DNA of 64,000 bases from Winogradskyella sp. (GTDB taxonomy: Bacteria; Bacteroidota; Bacteroidia; Flavobacteriales; Flavobacteriaceae). Location: contig SHBX01000008.1 in NCBI GenBank assembly GCA_004211785.1, positions 1 through 64,000 on the forward strand, given 5' to 3'. The position numbers and the translations under genes were made by a program. Each line of letters begins with the position of its first letter. Position 1 is the stretch's first letter. Shown piece after piece: positions 62,623-64,000 of this stretch. Below the pieces are notes generated by a model. That model saw only the letters and a list, made by a program, of their open reading frames with translations, was not told the origin of the DNA and ran no database searches.

Positions 62623-64000
62623 ATGCGTCGCATTCTATTACTAATATTCACAGTAGTTTCCACAACATTATTTTCTCAAGAAAAAATCGATTTATCCTAT
62701 TACATACCACAAGGTGTAGAATACAATTCTGAAATCCCTACTCCAGAAAGCGTAATAGGTCACGAAGTTGGTGAATGGCACATTACACACGACAAATTAG
62801 TACAGTATATGTATGCGCTTGCAGATGCATCAGATCGAATTACCATTGAAAACAGAGGGAAAACCTTTGAAGACAGACCTTTGTTATTATTAAAAATAAC
62901 ATCATCGAAGAATCACACAAATCTTGAAACTATAAAAGCAACTCACATTAATGCTACAGAAACAGATAATGCATCTACAGATAGACCTATTGTAGTTTAT
63001 CAAGGTTTTTCCATACATGGTAATGAGCCAAGTGGCTCTAATGCTGCTTTAGCTGTTGCTTATTATCTAGCGGCAGCTCAAGGCTCAAAAATTAATGCGC
63101 TTTTAGATAATACAGTCATTCTTTTAGATCCATCTTTTAATCCAGATGGTTTACAGCGTTTTGCCTATTGGGCAAATACAAATAGAAGTCAGAATTTAAA
63201 TCCAGATCCAAATGATAGAGAATACAGCGAAATTTGGCCTGGCGGACGTACAAACCATTATTGGTTTGATATGAATAGAGATTGGCTTCCTGTTCAACTA
63301 CCAGAATCTAGAGCGCGCATAAAAACCTTTCATGATTGGATGCCAAATATCTTAACTGACCATCACGAAATGGGAACAAATTCTAGTTTCTTCTTTCAAC
63401 CGGGAATTCCTTCTCGTACACATCCATTAACTCCAAAACTTAATCAAGCATTAACAAAACAAATAGCAACGTATCATGCTAAAGCTTTAGATAAAATTGG
63501 TTCACTTTATTATTCTGAAGAAAGTTTTGACGATTTCTACTACGGAAAAGGATCTACATTTCCAGATATAAATGGGGGAATTGGGATTTTATTTGAACAA
63601 GCCAGCTCTCGTGGGCATATCCAAGAAAGTGCAAATGGTATACTTACGTTTCCGTTTACAATTAGAAATCAGTTTACTGCTGCTCTATCTACGCTTGAAG
63701 CAGCAAATGATATGCGAGCAGATATACTAAATTATCAAACTAACTTCTTTAAAAATGCAAGAAGCGAAGCAAAAAAAGAAGGCAAGAAAGCTATTGTTTT
63801 TGGTGATGAAAAAGATGCCGCACGTACGTATCATATGGCAGAAATCTTAAAGCGTCATAATATTAAGTTCCACGATATTGATAATGATTTTGAAGTTGAT
63901 GGTAAACGTTTCAAAAAAGGCTACAGTTATATTGTTCCAAAAAACCAAAACAATACGCGATTGATTAATGCCATGTTTGAAAAACGCACAACATTTCAAG
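62623..64000 (+). CDS. M14 zinc carboxypeptidase (partial, cut by window end)
   Basis: The first 459 residues of a secreted metallocarboxypeptidase; the frame is open to the window end. A signal peptide (MRRILLLIFTVVSTTLFSQ) is followed by the peptidase M14 domain. Zinc ligands are H132 and E135 in SIHGNEPSGSN, with the third His at H247 or H248 in LTDHHEMG. The catalytic Glu is E325 in GILFEQASSRG. Substrate residues include DMNRDW. Full-length homologues in the phylum are often over 800 residues, so much of the gene lies outside. Confidence 0.9.
   Translation, partial: MRRILLLIFTVVSTTLFSQEKIDLSYYIPQGVEYNSEIPTPESVIGHEVGEWHITHDKLVQYMYALADASDRITIENRGKTFEDRPLLLLKITSSKNHTNLETIKATHINATETDNASTDRPIVVYQGFSIHGNEPSGSNAALAVAYYLAAAQGSKINALLDNTVILLDPSFNPDGLQRFAYWANTNRSQNLNPDPNDREYSEIWPGGRTNHYWFDMNRDWLPVQLPESRARIKTFHDWMPNILTDHHEMGTNSSFFFQPGIPSRTHPLTPKLNQALTKQIATYHAKALDKIGSLYYSEESFDDFYYGKGSTFPDINGGIGILFEQASSRGHIQESANGILTFPFTIRNQFTAALSTLEAANDMRADILNYQTNFFKNARSEAKKEGKKAIVFGDEKDAARTYHMAEILKRHNIKFHDIDNDFEVDGKRFKKGYSYIVPKNQNNTRLINAMFEKRTTFQ

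Overview
The window looks like chromosomal core DNA from a marine member of the Flavobacteriaceae (Bacteroidota). The evidence is low G+C content, promoters of the form TTTG-N19-20-TAnnTTTG, a protein with a type IX secretion (T9SS) C-terminal sorting domain, many lipoproteins with acidic residues just after the lipid cysteine, a split transketolase, an archaeal-type prolyl-tRNA synthetase and a zeaxanthin-type carotenoid pathway. I see no prophage, insertion sequence, CRISPR array or rRNA. Three tRNA genes are present (Lys-TTT, Leu-GAG, Glu-TTC).

Layout. 1-600: two tandem leftward promoters, then the thrS promoter. 600-3824: translation operon thrS-infC-rpmI-rplT, with infC starting at a non-canonical ATA. 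3957-13481 (minus): membrane nucleotide cyclase, an exported protein family usually named 'asparagine synthetase B', AI-2E-type permease, dnaB, accA, EamA permease, LptF/G permease and tgt. 13650-16798 (plus): transketolase N half, an unknown secreted protein, transketolase C half and a beta-barrel protein. 16879-20001: FKBP lipoprotein, S4 protein, methyltransferase, phosphoribosyltransferase and shikimate kinase. 20133-20345: tRNA-Lys and tRNA-Leu. 20418-22745: a T9SS cargo protein with a beta-helix between two halves of an FN3 fold. 23128-26805: carotenoid operon (CarH-like MerR regulator, crtI, crtB, crtZ); crtY lies apart at 43124-44257. 26806-32387 (minus): TlpA-like thioredoxin, RskA-like repeat lipoprotein, Crp/Fnr regulator, FadL-type porin and a repeat-rich lipoprotein. 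32490-34931: proS, tRNA-Glu, rpsT and a SnoaL-like protein. 35011-42706 (minus): aconitase, MoxR ATPase and three periplasmic parvulin/SurA-type proteins. 44490-47199: Tat-exported PLP enzyme and two lipoproteins. 47266-53723 (minus): guaB, a three-gene porin/FMN-carrier/membrane-protein module, HMG-CoA-lyase-like enzyme, LysE permease and pyrD. 53838-64000: pepT, a CarboxypepD_reg-like protein, a structured repeat, a DUF1801/OmdA protein, the minus-strand genes leucine dehydrogenase, nusB, DUF1573 and yajC, then an ABC exporter, a DUF3276 protein and an M14 carboxypeptidase cut by the window edge.

How the genes work together. Most are housekeeping genes for translation, replication, fatty-acid, pyrimidine and purine synthesis, and envelope biogenesis. 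CrtB, CrtI, CrtY and CrtZ would take geranylgeranyl diphosphate through phytoene, lycopene and beta-carotene to zeaxanthin. The MerR protein in front of crtI keeps the W-x9-EH and ExHxxG residues of B12-dependent photoreceptors, so the pathway may be light-controlled. The most system-like uncharacterised unit is the porin / flavinylated carrier / four-helix membrane protein module at 48775-51013, a candidate extracytoplasmic electron-transfer unit.
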